The notes under the pieces are model-generated. The model was not told the origin of the DNA. It made no database searches and saw nothing but the letters and a program-made list of their open reading frames with translations. Positions 8,770-16,889 of a stretch of 64,000 nucleotides of DNA are shown piece by piece. The position numbers and the translations under genes were made by a program. This DNA comes from Bacillota bacterium (lineage in GTDB: Bacteria; Bacillota; Clostridia; Christensenellales; Aristaeellaceae): positions 54,607 through 118,606 of the forward strand of contig JAEVYX010000042.1 of the NCBI GenBank assembly GCA_023392515.1. Reading direction: 5' to 3'. Every line of letters begins with the position of its first letter. The stretch's first letter is position 1.

Positions 8770-8840
8770 CCATAATTCGCATGCGAAAGCAGGGGAAGGG
8801 ACGCGGTAAGAGGATAGTTATGTCGAAGAAGAATAGATCT

Positions 8841-9569
8841 TTAACTGCCGCCCAGAGGCTTTTGTCCAGGGATGCCGGATCGGCGCGGGTATTGGCGAAG
8901 AGTTTTTTCGGTTTTTTGGCAGGGAATCAGCACATGGGCCCAATCTCTGCCGGGTATGGTCGTTAAAACAGGTGCGGAAAGTTCACCGCCAAGAAGGGAC
9001 GCGGCCCGCTTGGCCTGGGGCAGTTCCTCCTTGGTACCGGGGCCTTTCCAGCAAAGGGAAAGGCCATTCTCTTTCACAAAGGGGAGTAGAAATTCCAACA
9101 AAACAGGCAAGGATGCCACCGCCCTGGCCAGCGCCAGATCAAAGGCTTCCCTGTATTCCGGAAGCCTGGCTGCGTCTTCTGCCCGGCCGTGTATGGCTTT
9201 CACATTGGAAAGACCCAATTCCTCAATAACTGCCTGTAAAAACCGCACCCGCTTCTGCTGGGCGTCCAATAGCGTTATACAAAGGTCCGGTCTGGCGATG
9301 GACAGCGGAAGCCCCGGAAAGCCTGCGCCGCTGCCCACATCAATCACCTTGGCGTGGAACGGTATCAGCCCGGGTATTTGCAGAGGCGTTAATGAATCCA
9401 CATAAAGCCGGTCAATCATTTCTTCCGGTTCAGAGACAGCGGTCAAATCCATCCATTCATTCCACGCTAAAAGCATCTGGTGATAACGGGCGATTTGTGC
9501 CGCAGCATGAACGGGTAAAGGGATATTCGCTTGCCGGCACCTGCAGGAAATTTCTTCTTCAATGTTCAT
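8841..9569 (-). CDS. rsmG: 16S rRNA m7G527 methyltransferase RsmG (GidB)
   Basis: SAM-dependent enzyme that makes 7-methylguanosine at position 527 of 16S rRNA; its loss gives low-level streptomycin resistance in other bacteria. About 242 residues, normal for the family. The motifs are clear: an N-terminal YHQMLLAWNEWMDLTAV, IDRLYVDSL, then the SAM site VIDVGSGAGFPGLPLSI and the LARAVASLPVLLEF block. The start at 9569 has TTGGAG eight bases upstream; an earlier in-frame start at 9611 would overlap the upstream gene. It follows the SanA-like gene by five bases and precedes noc by 244 bases. Confidence 0.95.
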   Translation of the reverse strand: MNIEEEISCRCRQANIPLPVHAAAQIARYHQMLLAWNEWMDLTAVSEPEEMIDRLYVDSLTPLQIPGLIPFHAKVIDVGSGAGFPGLPLSIARPDLCITLLDAQQKRVRFLQAVIEELGLSNVKAIHGRAEDAARLPEYREAFDLALARAVASLPVLLEFLLPFVKENGLSLCWKGPGTKEELPQAKRAASLLGGELSAPVLTTIPGRDWAHVLIPCQKTEKTLRQYPRRSGIPGQKPLGGS

Positions 9570-9574
9570 ACCAC

Positions 9575-10207
9575 TCACTCCAAGGGGATGTGCAAGTATT
9601 TTTGCATCCAATATTTAACCCAGGCCAAGGCTTCCCGGGTGTGATTTTTCACCCAGTATTCCTGGCGTGTCATGCTGCCGATGCCCATCGCTGTCAAGCC
9701 TTCATCTCTGGCCAGTGCCATGGCACGGGGCAGATGATAATCACTGGTAATAAGCGTGACGCGGGAGGCTTCTCGCTCATGGAGAAGCTTTATCGCATTT
9801 TGTATGTTTTGCCGGGTGTTGAAGGAGGTGTTTTCCACTAAGACATCTTCCGCAGGCACACCTTGCGCAACTAGCCAGTCCTTCATGACATCCGCCTCAG
9901 GCCTGGGTTCATCCCCGCCTTGAGCACCGCAAGTAATAATCAAAGCGGGGGAGGCGCGATAGGCGTCCAAAGCGGCCTGAAGCCGCAGGGACAGCTGTAC
10001 CGACGGCTCCCCTGAGGCGAGAACTTGAGCGCCCAGCACAATGATGGCATCGCTTTTTTCGTTCGGCACGCCGATTTTTGCCTCCTCATTTTCCAGATAA
10101 CAAACATATCCAACCAGGGCACAGAAGCCAACAACGCCCAATATAACAAGCAAAAGCAAGAGTTTTACCGCCTTGGTCCATGGAAAACGCGGTTTGGTTG
10201 ATTGCAT
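9575..10207 (-). CDS. SanA/YdcF-type DUF218 envelope protein
   Basis: A 210-residue protein with one N-terminal membrane helix (about 13-36) and a DUF218 domain facing outward. Motifs are SDAIIVLGAQV, the ALIITCGAQGGDEPRPEADVMKDWL block, and a TLITSDYHLPRAMALARDEGL stretch typical of this family. In enterobacteria relatives (SanA, ElyC) affect envelope barrier and peptidoglycan metabolism; the reaction is unknown. The start has AAGG five to six bases upstream. It sits between the RadC-like gene and rsmG, close enough to share their transcript. Confidence 0.85.
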   Translation of the reverse strand: MQSTKPRFPWTKAVKLLLLLVILGVVGFCALVGYVCYLENEEAKIGVPNEKSDAIIVLGAQVLASGEPSVQLSLRLQAALDAYRASPALIITCGAQGGDEPRPEADVMKDWLVAQGVPAEDVLVENTSFNTRQNIQNAIKLLHEREASRVTLITSDYHLPRAMALARDEGLTAMGIGSMTRQEYWVKNHTREALAWVKYWMQKYLHIPLE

Positions 10208-10238
10208 GGGAACCTTCTTTCAAATATCAAAAATAGAA

Positions 10239-10982
10239 CTATTTTGATTTCGGCGGCAGTATGTTTCTGGAACCGTCCGCTACAAGGGTAAGAATGCCGC
10301 CTGATGTTTCATGATTCATATATCCCTGCTGTACCAGGCTGAGGGCCTTATCTCCCGCTACAATAATATGATCCAATACGATGACATCGATGCCATTCAG
10401 CACATCCACAATCCGGCGCGTAGCTTCCAAATCGGCTTCGGAAGGGACACCCGTGCCTCCGGGATGATTATGGCAAAGCAGCACACTGTGGGCGTTGAAT
10501 TTTAACGCTGCCTCCACCACCAGCCGGGGATAAGCAGGCACTTCCACTAGGCTGCCCCGCCCCACCAGGGCGTTTCCCAGCAGCTGCAATTGAGCATCCA
10601 GGGCAATAACATAAAAGTGCTCATGGCGCAGGCTTGACAACAAATGAAGACAATATTCCTGGGCCTTTAACCGGTTGTTTAGCTTTGGCTTTTCTCCAAG
10701 ACGGCTGATTTCCATGCGCTTGAAGAGGGGAACCATCATGGAAAGAAAAGCAGCAGTGTATTCGCCAACGCCATCTACTTGGCAAAGCTGTTCGGGAGTG
10801 GCCTCCAATACATTGTGCAAAGAACCAAAATAATCCAAAAGAGCATGGGCAAGAGGGTTTACGTTTCGCTGGGGAATGGCATAAAATAGCAGCAGCTCCA
10901 GCACCTCATGAGGTGCGAAACCGTCCAGCCCTTCCTTTAAAAAACGTTCCCTCAATCTTTGCCTGTGACCGTCATGAACCAT
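10239..10982 (-). CDS. radC: RadC/UPF0758 family JAB-domain protein
   Basis: About 247 residues. The N-terminal half has a helix-hairpin-helix-like region (HEVLELLLFYAIPQRNVNPLA, LCQVDGVGEYTA). The C-terminal half is a JAB/MPN+ domain with the metal motif CHNHPGGTGVPSEAD, in which the two His and the Asp of the zinc site are intact. RadC was once linked to DNA repair, but a clear function is lacking. I chose the ATG at 10982, which has GGAGG four bases upstream and starts the conserved VHDGHRQRLRERF segment; a longer frame reaches 11297 but carries no family sequence. First gene of the leftward radC-sanA-rsmG-noc set. Confidence 0.85.
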   Translation of the reverse strand: MVHDGHRQRLRERFLKEGLDGFAPHEVLELLLFYAIPQRNVNPLAHALLDYFGSLHNVLEATPEQLCQVDGVGEYTAAFLSMMVPLFKRMEISRLGEKPKLNNRLKAQEYCLHLLSSLRHEHFYVIALDAQLQLLGNALVGRGSLVEVPAYPRLVVEAALKFNAHSVLLCHNHPGGTGVPSEADLEATRRIVDVLNGIDVIVLDHIIVAGDKALSLVQQGYMNHETSGGILTLVADGSRNILPPKSK

Positions 10983-11198
10983 AAAGCCTCCGCTTTTGTA
11001 CCAGTTACACCACATTATTGTACCATCAATTATGATGCTTGTCATGATGTTTTCCCATGGATTTGACAAGTTCCTCCTCAATTTACCAGATTGAAAAAAG
11101 GAAATGATCCGCTTTTTTATGAAGAAAACGCCTGTTTTGAGCGTTGTATAAAAGAAAGCCTCCCGAGAGAAAAATCTTGTATTTTCCCGGGTATGGGA

Positions 11199-11227
11199 TT
11201 CATATAACGGCCAAGCTGTAGTATAAT
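11199..11227 (+). promoter_or_regulatory. Promoter of cdaA operon
   Basis: TTCATA (11199-11204), 17-base spacer, TATAAT (11222-11227), with the cdaA start about 45 bases further on. The rest of 10983-11272 shows no gene and no riboswitch-like fold that I recognise. Confidence 0.55.
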
Positions 11228-11272
11228 AACAGTTAGGAAAGCTATTATGCACGAAAGTGGGGGAACACACGC

Positions 11273-12139
11273 TTGACAGCATTGTGGGAACAAGCAAAGA
11301 TCGTTCTGTGGAATGTGTTCAACCGCCCCAGCATAACCGATATATTGGATATATTGATTGTGGCATTTTTGCTGTATGAATTATTGATGCTGACCAGGCA
11401 GACCCGTGCCAGTGCCGTGCTGAAGGGGCTGGGGATGCTGATCCTGGCCAGTTGGGTTTCCGACCTCATCGGCCTTACGGCGCTCAACTGGGTACTGCTC
11501 AATATTGTCAATAACGGTGCTGTGGTTATTGTCATTCTGTTTCAGCCTGAACTGAGAAAAGCATTGGAGCAAATTGGACGGGGTACTATTTTGGAGACAT
11601 CTCATCTGGATGATGAATCGGATAACCAGCGTGTCGTATCAGAAATCATACAATGCCTTGTCAACCTTTCCCGCCGCAGAGTGGGCGCATTGCTTGTGTT
11701 CGAACAAAAAACAGGAATCAAGGACATCATCGAGACCGGCACACGGATTGATGCCATGATTTCCTGTCCGCTTTTGGAAAACATATTTGAACCAAACACC
11801 CCCCTGCATGATGGTGCTGTGGTGATTCGGGGAAACCGGGTGATGGCCGCGGCCTGTATTCTCACGTTAAGCGAAGGTAAAGGGATCAGCCGTGAATTGG
11901 GCACCCGGCACCGTGCGGCGATTGGCATCAGCGAAACTACGGATGCTGTAACTTTGATTGTGTCGGAGGAAACAGGCATTATTTCCATGGCAAGGGGCGG
12001 CAAGCTCACCCGGCATCTGGATGCGGCAGGATTGCACCAGATTTTGTCGGCCATGTATCATCAGCCACATGCAAGGTTATGGTCCACCCTTCGACAAAAG
12101 ACACGGAGAGTCACACATAAAAAGGAGGGCGCTAAATGA
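11273..12139 (+). CDS. cdaA: Membrane diadenylate cyclase CdaA
   Basis: Makes cyclic di-AMP from two ATP. In Firmicutes this messenger sets potassium and osmolyte balance and cell-wall homeostasis. About 288 residues: three N-terminal membrane helices (about 21-41, 47-66, 71-91) and a DisA_N catalytic domain with both signature motifs, DGA (180-182, in PLHDGAVVIRG) and GTRHRAA (210-216). The start is a TTG at 11273 with a GTGGGGG stretch 10 bases upstream; no ATG is available near it. The stop overlaps the cdaR start by four bases (ATGA), so the two are translationally coupled as in other Firmicutes. Confidence 0.95.
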   Translation: MTALWEQAKIVLWNVFNRPSITDILDILIVAFLLYELLMLTRQTRASAVLKGLGMLILASWVSDLIGLTALNWVLLNIVNNGAVVIVILFQPELRKALEQIGRGTILETSHLDDESDNQRVVSEIIQCLVNLSRRRVGALLVFEQKTGIKDIIETGTRIDAMISCPLLENIFEPNTPLHDGAVVIRGNRVMAAACILTLSEGKGISRELGTRHRAAIGISETTDAVTLIVSEETGIISMARGGKLTRHLDAAGLHQILSAMYHQPHARLWSTLRQKTRRVTHKKEGAK

Positions 12140-13482
12140 GCAGTGAAATCGAAAAAAAAGCGGAAGGCGCCCCAAAGCGCAATGAAAAGCCATTGACATT
12201 ATTGTCTTATCTGTGGCACTTGCTTCGTCACAATTTGGGCTGGAAGATTCTCGCACTTATTCTTGCGGTGGGCCTGTGGGCCGGTTTGATTACCCAAGAT
12301 CCCACCCTGGTCAGGGAACGGACTTTTGCCGATGTGCAAGTCAACATCACCGGTGCGGACACTTTAAAGAAGAACGGGTTCGTGGTTGTCAGCGATTTAG
12401 TTAAACAATCCCCTACTGTCCGCTTGAGGGTGGATGTGCCCCAAAAGGAATATAATACAGTTTCTGCAAGCAATTACAATGTACGAATCGACTTGAGCCG
12501 TATTACAGAAACGGGTAAGCAAGTATTGAAAATTATCGCCACCAGTTCTGGCACCTATGGAAACGTTCAGGAAATTACGCCTGATACGCTGGAGGTGGAG
12601 GTGGAGGAGTTTATCACACGGTACCGTATCCCCGTTACGGTAGTCCGGGAAGGCGAGATTCCCCAAGGGTTTTACAGTTCAACCCCAACCCTGGACCCGC
12701 CTTTGGTGGCCGTCAGTGGCCCAGCCTCTTTAGTGAACAGTGTGGTTCGGGCGGTGGCAGCATTTGACCAAAGTAATCTCCCTGCAAGGGAAGGCTTGGT
12801 ACGTACGGGGGTTCCCTTTGTGCTGGTGGATGCCAATGGGGAGGAAGTAAAGAGCGACCTTATTCAAGTAACCAGCGAATCTGTATTGCTGGATAGCGTT
12901 GTAGTGGAGCAAGCGCTGTATACAACAAGGCTTATGGATCTCAGCCAGCTGGCGTTGGTCGCCGGGAACCCGGCATCCGGATATCAAGTTAAAAATGTTA
13001 CTGTGACACCCACCCAGATCTTGGCTGCAGGACGGGCGGAAGAATTGAATGCCATTGAAAACCTGTTTGTGGAAACACCGGTAAACCTGGAAGGTGCCAC
13101 GGAAAGTTTTCACGGTGTCATCAAGGTGCGCAAGCCATCGGAAATTGTCTATTTGTCCAGTGACAGCGTTACCGTATCGGTGGAACTCGGGCCGGTAATC
13201 ACCAACAGGACTTTTGAGAACATCCGTATCAATACGGAAGGTCTTGCACAAGGGCTTTCCGCCAAGCTAAGCAATACGAAGGCCGGCGTAACTCTTCAAG
13301 GTCCTCAATTGTGGCTGCAAAACTTGAATGATGCCAGTGTAATTATCACTGCCGACCTTACAGGCCTATCCCAGGGATCGCATAGGGTTACGCTGATTTG
13401 TATGGTAAAGGACAGCCAGGGCATCACCTACACCTATTCCACCGATCCGCTCATGGTGGAAGCCGTTGTTACGGGCAATTAG
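12136..13482 (+). CDS. cdaR: CdaA regulator CdaR (YbbR domains)
   Basis: About 448 residues. A cytoplasmic N-terminus is followed by one membrane helix (LGWKILALILAVGLWAGLI, about 34-52) and an extracellular part made of several YbbR repeats (for example FADVQVNITGADTLKKNGFVV and TFENIRINTEGLAQGLSAKLS). CdaR binds and modulates CdaA. AAGGAGGG precedes the ATG, which overlaps the cdaA stop. In many Firmicutes glmM is the next gene; here an unknown membrane protein follows instead. Confidence 0.92.
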   Translation: MSSEIEKKAEGAPKRNEKPLTLLSYLWHLLRHNLGWKILALILAVGLWAGLITQDPTLVRERTFADVQVNITGADTLKKNGFVVVSDLVKQSPTVRLRVDVPQKEYNTVSASNYNVRIDLSRITETGKQVLKIIATSSGTYGNVQEITPDTLEVEVEEFITRYRIPVTVVREGEIPQGFYSSTPTLDPPLVAVSGPASLVNSVVRAVAAFDQSNLPAREGLVRTGVPFVLVDANGEEVKSDLIQVTSESVLLDSVVVEQALYTTRLMDLSQLALVAGNPASGYQVKNVTVTPTQILAAGRAEELNAIENLFVETPVNLEGATESFHGVIKVRKPSEIVYLSSDSVTVSVELGPVITNRTFENIRINTEGLAQGLSAKLSNTKAGVTLQGPQLWLQNLNDASVIITADLTGLSQGSHRVTLICMVKDSQGITYTYSTDPLMVEAVVTGN

Positions 13483-13525
13483 GCTGGGCTGATTTAATTT
13501 TTCAGAGGGGGGAAAGGAGGGAACC

Positions 13526-14806
13526 ATGAGAGGATTTACCACATCGCTATTCAATGTACTGCTGGGTTGGATACGAACCCTGGTAGAAACCATCTGGGAC
13601 CTTGCTTTCAGCGATGGCACGAGCCGGTGGCTGCAGTGGATTGCCGAGAATTGGTTTGGTCTGGTCGTGATCCTGTGCCTGGCAGGCGTAGTGATCGACT
13701 ATTTTATATGGTTTGTGCGCTGGCGGCCTTATTATGTTTGGGGCTCAAAATTGCGTCGGCTGAAGCGGCTGTTTTCCGGACGGCAAGTTCAAGATGAAAC
13801 AGCGTATGAAACGAGGGGATACGCGCCTCAAGCTGACCGCCCTGTACGGCCCGCACCTGCGCCTGTTTACACGCCTCAGCCAGCGATGGACCAGGAAGAA
13901 ACATATTGGGAAGAGGCAGCCCCTTCGGAACCGGCGGCATATGAGACGGTTCCTGAAAGTGTATATGCCCGTCCAAGGAAAGTGGACTATTCCCAGCAGT
14001 ATGTGCGCCGATTTGCACGGCCTGAGGAGGAAGCACCTCGGGCGTCTTATGCTGTGCAATCCTACCAGGTTCAGAGCTATGCGCCTGAAGCCTATGCCCA
14101 AGGGGAATACGCACCGGAGTATGATGATCAGCAGGCATATGCGCAAGAGCAATATGTACTGCAAGACGATTCACAGGAATTGTATGATCCCCAAGGCTAT
14201 GATGAGCTTTACCAGGAGCAGGAGAACCCTTTACTGAATGACACACAGGAAAATGCAGGGGGCTGGGGAGCATATCAATCCGCTCCGGCGCCCCAAGCCT
14301 TTTCCGAGCCGCAGCAGATGCCGGTGCATCCCGGTATCAACTCTCAGGAATTCAGCCGCCGTTTTGGATGGCAGACAAAGCCTAGGACGGAATATTACAA
14401 AGAAGCGATGGCTTCTCCGAAAACTAATGCTTCTAAACAGGAAACGGAAGATTCAGGGGAGGCATGGGAGTTTCAAAGCCTGGAGGAATTTGCACCTTAT
14501 AGCCCGCCGCCTGTGGTTGAGGTGCCAGTTTCTATTCCAAATCAAGAAGCGGGTGCCTGGCAGGAGAAAGAAATCGGCGACCGTCCTTTGGGCGTGCTTA
14601 AAAGCGGTCTGCGCCGTTTGGCAAGAAAAGCCGGCCGGGTTTTGACGGTAGATGATGAGGAGGAAGGCAAGATACTGGATGGCCTGCCGCCGCCAATAGA
14701 TAAGAGGCGTGCCTTTCATGCCCCGGTATATCCATCCGGATGGAAAGAACCTGATAACCAGCAACAACAAACACAGGATAACCCTGATTTCCGGGAGGAC
14801 GACTAA
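13526..14806 (+). CDS. Unknown membrane protein with long Tyr/Gln/Pro-rich tail
   Basis: Not recognised. 426 residues with one clear membrane helix (about 42-65, GLVVILCLAGVVIDYFIWF), a short basic stretch after it (SKLRRLKRLF, 74-83), then about 250 residues of low-complexity sequence rich in Tyr, Gln, Glu, Pro and Ala with repeated QxYAxExY-like units. Another basic patch (GLRRLARKAGRVL, near 358-370) sits toward the end. The basic residues after the helix suggest the tail is cytoplasmic. AAAGGAGG lies seven bases before the ATG. It follows cdaR by 43 bases and precedes the P-loop gene by five, so it probably belongs to the cda transcript. A scaffold or envelope role is possible; nothing stronger can be said. 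Confidence 0.75.
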   Translation: MRGFTTSLFNVLLGWIRTLVETIWDLAFSDGTSRWLQWIAENWFGLVVILCLAGVVIDYFIWFVRWRPYYVWGSKLRRLKRLFSGRQVQDETAYETRGYAPQADRPVRPAPAPVYTPQPAMDQEETYWEEAAPSEPAAYETVPESVYARPRKVDYSQQYVRRFARPEEEAPRASYAVQSYQVQSYAPEAYAQGEYAPEYDDQQAYAQEQYVLQDDSQELYDPQGYDELYQEQENPLLNDTQENAGGWGAYQSAPAPQAFSEPQQMPVHPGINSQEFSRRFGWQTKPRTEYYKEAMASPKTNASKQETEDSGEAWEFQSLEEFAPYSPPPVVEVPVSIPNQEAGAWQEKEIGDRPLGVLKSGLRRLARKAGRVLTVDDEEEGKILDGLPPPIDKRRAFHAPVYPSGWKEPDNQQQQTQDNPDFREDD

Positions 14807-14811
14807 GATCC

Positions 14812-15492
14812 ATGCAAACGAACAAACGCCTTACGGTTCTGGTTGGAAATTATGGCAGCGGCAAGACGGAAATTGCATTGAATCTAGCCCTCCAGAAGGC
14901 CTCGCATGGCCCTGCCGCATTAGTGGATTTGGATATTGTTAATCCTTATTTTCGAAGCGGCGAGCAGCATACCCTGTTAGAAGAGCATGGTGTTCGTGTG
15001 CTGATGCCTACATTTGCCATGAGCTCGGTAGATGTTCCGGCATTGCCTGCCGACATTCAAAGTGTTTTTGATAAACCGGAAGAGCAAGTGGTGTTTGATG
15101 TGGGCGGAGACGATACGGGCGCAACGGCCTTGGGAAGATATGCGCCGTATTTCGCAAAAGAGCGAGATAATACCCTTATGCTCTATGTGGTGAATGTATT
15201 AAGGCCCCTTTCCGCAACGGCGGAGGATATCCTCCGGCTTATGGAGCGTATTTCCTTTCGTGCCAGGATGAACCCTGATGCGCTCGTTAACAATGCCAAT
15301 CTGGCGGGGGAGACATCCATGGAGCTATTGCTGAAAGGTCAGGATGTGCTGGATGAGGTATCCCGAAGAACGGGGCTGCCTATTGCTTTCATTACCGGGG
15401 AAAAAAAGGTGCTCGATCTGCTGCCGGAATCATTGAAATCTTTGGCTTGGCCTATTACCCGGTATATGCGGCCGGAATGGATGGACGTATGA
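14812..15492 (+). CDS. P-loop ATPase, MinD/CobQ-like, unknown role
   Basis: A 226-residue cytoplasmic nucleotide-binding protein. The Walker A GNYGSGKTE (about 12-20) is close to the N-terminus, followed by AALVDLDIVNPYFRSGE, which resembles the deviant switch region of the SIMIBI class, and VVFDVGGDDTGATALGRY as a Walker B-like segment. Nothing identifies a substrate or partner. The ribosome binding site GGGAGGA lies inside the end of the preceding unknown gene, and the stop overlaps the methyltransferase start by four bases (ATGA), so all three are coupled. Partitioning or membrane-placement roles are known for relatives. Confidence 0.78.
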   Translation: MQTNKRLTVLVGNYGSGKTEIALNLALQKASHGPAALVDLDIVNPYFRSGEQHTLLEEHGVRVLMPTFAMSSVDVPALPADIQSVFDKPEEQVVFDVGGDDTGATALGRYAPYFAKERDNTLMLYVVNVLRPLSATAEDILRLMERISFRARMNPDALVNNANLAGETSMELLLKGQDVLDEVSRRTGLPIAFITGEKKVLDLLPESLKSLAWPITRYMRPEWMDV

Positions 15493-16847
15493 AGGGTATT
15501 GTAAAACGGCCGGGAGTGCCGCCCCTTCCTGAAGGATTTTTAGAAAGCCTTGCGCCCCTATTGCAAGAGGAGGCGCAGGGCTTTTTGCAGTCATATGAAA
15601 AGCCCTATGTAAGGGGCATGCGGCTCAATCCGCTGAAGGCGCCTGAAAACCCCTTTGTGCAATATGTATCCGGCGTATTGCAGCCTGTTCCGTGGGAAAA
15701 GCAGGGATACTACCTGGAACAGGAATCATTGGCCGGAGCCCATCCACTTCATGATGCGGGCGCCTATTATATTCAGGAGCCCAGCGCCATGGCAGCGGTA
15801 TCGGTGCTCGATCCAAAACCGGGGGAAACGATATTGGATTTGTGTGCCGCACCTGGAGGAAAAAGCACGCAAATCGCAGGGCGCTTGGGAGGAAAAGGGC
15901 TGCTTGTGAGCAATGAACCGGTGTATTCCCGAGCACAGATTTTGTCTGGAAACTTGGAACGCATGGGCGTAACAAATGCCCTGGTGACAAGCGAGCTTCC
16001 GGAAAGGCTGGCGGGCAGGTGGCCGGGAATGTTTGACCGGATTCTGGTGGATGCGCCATGTTCCGGAGAGGGTATGTTCCGCCGACATCCTGAAACCAGG
16101 GAGGCGTGGACGTGCCAAAGCCCTGGGGGATGTGCGTCAAGGCAGCGGGATATCCTGCGCAGCGCCGCGCGAATGCTAAAAGCCGGGGGCTTTTTGTGCT
16201 ATTCCACCTGCACATTCAACAGCGTGGAAAATGAAGGCGTAGTAGAGGGCTTTTTAGAGGAGCATGCTGACTTTGCACCCGTTCCTTTTTCTCTGTTCAC
16301 ACCTGAAGAAAATATAACCTTACAAGGGTACATGCATCTGTTCCCACATAAAGTATTGGGTGAGGGCCATTTTGTAGCGCTCTTTCAAAAGAAGGAGGAG
16401 GCGCAGGAAGAAAGAGCCCTTGAATATAAACCTTTCCTGGGTGTAGATAAGGTGTCAGGAAAAGCCTATGAGGCTTTTTGCGCGGCTTTGGGGGAGAAGT
16501 CCTTTGAAGCTACAGGAATGTTTGGGGGCCAGCTGGTTTGCGCACAGGACCTTCCTGATATTTCCGGATTGAAGGTGCTTAGGGCAGGTGTGCATTTGGG
16601 CAGAGCAAAGGGGGATATTTTTGTTCCTGACCATGCGTTCGCCATGGCAATGAAGCCGCCATATGAAGTAAAAACATTCCCGCTTTCCTTGAAAGAAGCA
16701 GGGGCTTACTTGCATGGAGAGGCATTGCCCGCTCCGGATGACTTGCTGGGCTGGGTATTGCCCACATTTGCCGGTATGGCCTTGGGCTGGGGAAAAGCAT
16801 CCGGGGGCTTTGTGAAAAACCATTATCCAAAGGGCTTGCGAAAATAA
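15489..16847 (+). CDS. rRNA cytosine-C5 methyltransferase, RsmF/NOL1-NOP2-Sun type
   Basis: SAM-dependent RNA m5C methyltransferase of about 452 residues. The core has the SAM site LDLCAAPGGKST (117-126), motif IV DAPCSGEGMF (188-197, release Cys191) and motif VI YSTCTFNSVENEG with the catalytic Cys241. About 170 residues follow the catalytic domain, as in RsmF-like enzymes, ending in a PUA-like part (WVLPTFAGMALGWGKASGG). I chose the ATG at 15489, which overlaps the stop of the ATPase gene; an upstream in-frame start at 15447 only adds overlap. The exact rRNA site is not readable. Confidence 0.9.
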   Translation: MKGIVKRPGVPPLPEGFLESLAPLLQEEAQGFLQSYEKPYVRGMRLNPLKAPENPFVQYVSGVLQPVPWEKQGYYLEQESLAGAHPLHDAGAYYIQEPSAMAAVSVLDPKPGETILDLCAAPGGKSTQIAGRLGGKGLLVSNEPVYSRAQILSGNLERMGVTNALVTSELPERLAGRWPGMFDRILVDAPCSGEGMFRRHPETREAWTCQSPGGCASRQRDILRSAARMLKAGGFLCYSTCTFNSVENEGVVEGFLEEHADFAPVPFSLFTPEENITLQGYMHLFPHKVLGEGHFVALFQKKEEAQEERALEYKPFLGVDKVSGKAYEAFCAALGEKSFEATGMFGGQLVCAQDLPDISGLKVLRAGVHLGRAKGDIFVPDHAFAMAMKPPYEVKTFPLSLKEAGAYLHGEALPAPDDLLGWVLPTFAGMALGWGKASGGFVKNHYPKGLRK

Positions 16848-16854
16848 AAAGAAA

Positions 16855-16873
16855 CCCTGCGCTTTGCGCAGGG
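16855..16873 (-). terminator. Terminator between convergent genes
   Basis: Perfect stem CCCTGCGC / GCGCAGGG with a TTT loop. On the minus strand it is followed by a T-rich tract (TTTCTTTTTATTTT), making it a good terminator for the ATP-grasp gene; the plus-strand side lacks a T-run. Confidence 0.75.
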
Positions 16874-16889
16874 AAAGTGCTGTCAGACC

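Noticed and set aside
8781..8966. 61-codon plus-strand frame crossing the end of rsmG
   Set aside because: Overlaps the conserved C-terminus of rsmG on the other strand and has no family sequence.
11182..11195. TTTTCCCGGGTATG as a Noc-binding site (consensus ATTTCCCGGGAAAT)
   Set aside because: Only the left half and centre match; the right arm does not, so this is too weak with no other copies seen.
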